The translations under genes were made by a program, and so were the position numbers. A stretch of 64,000 nt of DNA from Thuidium tamariscinum (lineage: Eukaryota; Streptophyta; Bryopsida; Hypnales; Thuidiaceae): the NCBI GenBank assembly GCA_947034885.2, contig OX344749.2:17375501-17439500 (forward strand). The letters run 5' to 3'. The notes under the pieces were generated by a model that worked only from the letters and a program-made list of their open reading frames with translations, made no database searches and was not told where the DNA came from. Of the stretch, positions 61,638-64,000 are shown one piece after another; position 1 is the stretch's first letter; every line of letters begins with the position of its first letter.

Positions 61638-61859
61638 TGCTAATATGTGAGCCTAAAAGTGTAAAAATGTGAGCCTTGAGCATATATATATCATACTACC
61701 ATTAAAAGCACTTATAACATAAACACCTATAATATTGGTATTTTTAACATGTATATATGTACTATAATCATAGAAGATTACTATAATATAGACACTTATA
61801 TTATAAGTGTATAGTCTTCTAAATTCATGGCCTCACACTTCTAAGCTCATATAATAGCA
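61638..61859. mobile_element. 222-bp element with GCTA...GTGAGCC ends and no internal array
   Basis: The left end is TGCTAATATGTGAGCCTAAA. The right end ...CTAAGCTCATATAATAGCA reads TGCTATTATATGAGCTTAG on the other strand. The ends match the 37.8 and 52.0 kb elements, but the interior is only about 150 bp of AT-rich sequence, a MITE-like deletion form. Confidence 0.62.
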
Positions 61860-62904
61860 ATCTTCATTTGGAGGACATGTTTAGTATAGTGTTGTTTATT
61901 GACTTTACAAAGGAAAAGAAATGGGGCAATGGAAACTTGCAATTGATGAAATCAATAGAAGAATTTGAGGCCTTGATATAATATTGACATACCAAAAAAT
62001 TTTGAATGCTACAAATAAGAATAATTTTGTTTCATTCCAACAAGTAACATACATTTAAAGTCTTCAATTTCTACTTTCAAGAATATAAAAGAAGCCTCCT
62101 AATTCGAGATATTAAAGTACACAAATACACAATACCTCCAAAGTTTGTGGCTATAGATGTTATAAAATTTTTATATGTGTAGAGTGCAAGAACGATTTTG
62201 CTTCAAATTCAACATGTTATATTTCGTTGAAAAGGCTTCAATTTAAGCTTCAAAATATTTGATATATTTCATTTTTGATGCATTAAAATAAATGGATAAA
62301 CAATTGTATTAAGCTTTCAATGATTGGTGTAAAATTTGAACTTGAGAAAATTGTTTTAAGAAGTACATCCAAAAGCACTTAAAGTAGATACAATTATTTT
62401 CTAAATTTAGCATTTAAACAAAAAAAATTTAAAAACAAGCTAAAGGACTAAAATTATAAAAGTTTCTACAAATCATATTTCAGAGTAGAAAATCATGTAA
62501 ATGACAAGATTGGAAAGTTGTTGTACTATTTGAATGTTTTGTTTTCTAACCATCATTAGCCATACCTTCTATTATTTTTGTCTTCTAACCCCTAAAGTCC
62601 AATTGTCCTTACAAGGGACAAAATCAATTTAGTGCATGTCCTCATGATTGCAATTCTTAATGAATTTTTAAAAAATGAATTATAAAAGTACTTATTTTCT
62701 TTGAAGAAATTAATTTTTATCTCAATTGGTGCCCTAGAGCAAAAGCTATACCACAATAACAATAAGCCCAAATTTCAACTTGTTAGAAGCTAAAAAAATC
62801 TACAAAAAATTAAAACTATTATTTTTCTTTATAGATTGTATCTTTGTTGATGTAGAAAGTTTTGATTCATTCCATCTAGATTTGTGATGTGGAAGTTATC
62901 CTTT

Positions 62905-63875
62905 CATTGCCTAAGCTCCAAATGAGTCTAAAAGCATATTTACTTTTCAAGCCTTTTAAGTTTAAATGTCAATGAGATATAAAAATCTCAACCATACAAT
63001 CTTCTAGTGTGCATGTTGTAGATGACATGGATCAAGTTTTTTAGTCATTTGGTTGTATAGATTGCAAGATCATAATGTTTTAGTGTTGAAAAAGATGCTA
63101 AAATTTTCCTAAAAACACACTTGGAGGTGAAATTTGAATCCTAAACCTACTCAAATGAAAAAAATTTAATTTAGGAAGTAATTCAAAACCAACATACAAA
63201 CACATTGGTGAAAAAAATTTCATTCAAATGCTTTGAAGTGTTTGCAAAATGACTTTGAAATGTAAAAAAAATAGCAAAAAAGGGTGCAAAAAATGCATCT
63301 ATGACTACACCTCCTTGTACTAAAATGCTTCTCAGTCACTCATAACTTTTTGGATTGATATGAAATTTTAGACACACAAAATTAGACTAGAATGCACAAC
63401 TTTTTCAACAAAAATGATTAGAAACAAACATTGTATGAGGAAGAAACAAGCCAACAATGTTCATCGTAATCCAAAAATGTCTAGCTTTTGAACTTTGAAT
63501 TGCTCCTTAAAATTCAAAACTACTTGGATTGTAATGAAAATTTGATTACAATAACTAGACTTTTAGAAGAACATAATCTAATAAGTTTTATTGAAAACAA
63601 ACATATGATGAAGGAGATACAATCTCCTAAAGTTGTAGCCATCAACTACAATTTGATGAACTCAAAATGAACTTGTAAACTTTGATTGGTCCCCAAAACA
63701 TTTGTACACCGTGGGTTGATCTAAAATTTTTATCACACAAACTAGTCTAGTATATACAACTTTTCCAACAAGTTTTATTGAATTCGGACATTATATGCAA
63801 AAGTTACAACACTTTGAATTGGATTGGAAGACTATGTGAGGACAGTTTTTGTTCCCTTAGGCAATTTAGGGTTAA
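62905..63875 (+). mobile_element. piggyBac-like element, family A copy 3
   Basis: Aligns with 6969-7977 and 53931-54909, for example GTGTGCATGTTGTAGATGAC near 63010. The right end ...GGCAATTTAGGGTTAA has TTAA at 63872-63875. The left end is degraded. A further element-like left end, CTAACCCCTAAAGTCC, occurs at about 62586 and may belong to this or to another element. Confidence 0.55.
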
Positions 63876-64000
63876 GGAGCATCTTATTTAGTGAAAAATT
63901 ATAGCATCTTCTTTTAAAAAATAGCAAAATTATAGCATTCTTTATTGAGTTCAATTTTTTTATTTTTCAAAACAAAAAGTTGTAAAAGGTAAATACTAAT

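Overview
The window looks like nuclear DNA of a land plant, most likely a moss or another spore-bearing lineage. Genes carry GT-AG introns, there is a BES1/BZR1 transcription factor, a CCT-domain protein, two telo-box promoters, and a kinase that resembles expanded bryophyte kinase families. Nothing points to an organelle or a bacterium. The genes sit in small GC-richer islands separated by very AT-rich, repeat-derived DNA. The species is not assigned.

Layout. 11-273: 3' end of an unrecognised gene (minus). 1.5-6.6 kb: BES1/BZR1-type regulator (plus) with a long GC-rich leader. 7-10 kb: repeats. 10.98-11.23 kb: intronless SDHAF1-type LYR protein (minus). 12-26 kb: repeats, including a 1.39 kb palindromic element, a piggyBac-like element and a TGAGC-type element with an internal tandem array. 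26.2-29.0 kb: protein kinase pseudogene (minus) split by a second palindromic element and carrying a nonsense codon. 32.4-35.3 kb: DPH2 (minus, 4 exons). 36-40.4 kb: repeats. 41.9-45.5 kb: CCT-domain gene (minus, 6 exons). 46-64 kb: repeats, with a four-layer nest of elements at 50.3-53.8 kb and a 133-bp satellite at 57.5-59.5 kb.

The genes do not form a pathway. BZR1 and CCT are nuclear regulators, SDHAF1 acts in mitochondria, and DPH2 modifies elongation factor 2. The most informative content is the mobile DNA. At least four families of non-autonomous DNA elements can be defined from their own ends: TA-flanked palindromes starting CAGT; TTAA-flanked elements starting CCCYTAAA (piggyBac-like); elements with GCTA...GTGAGCC ends and TGAGC subrepeats; and short ATTAGRGGR elements. 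Several are nested or have empty-site relatives inside the window, so insertion order and target sites can be read directly. No transposase gene was recognised, so all would depend on enzymes encoded elsewhere.

Gene models were built by hand from splice signals, reading phase and family resemblance. Exon joins in DPH2 and the CCT gene keep frame throughout and give whole-number coding lengths. UTR limits, transcription starts and expression are not determined.
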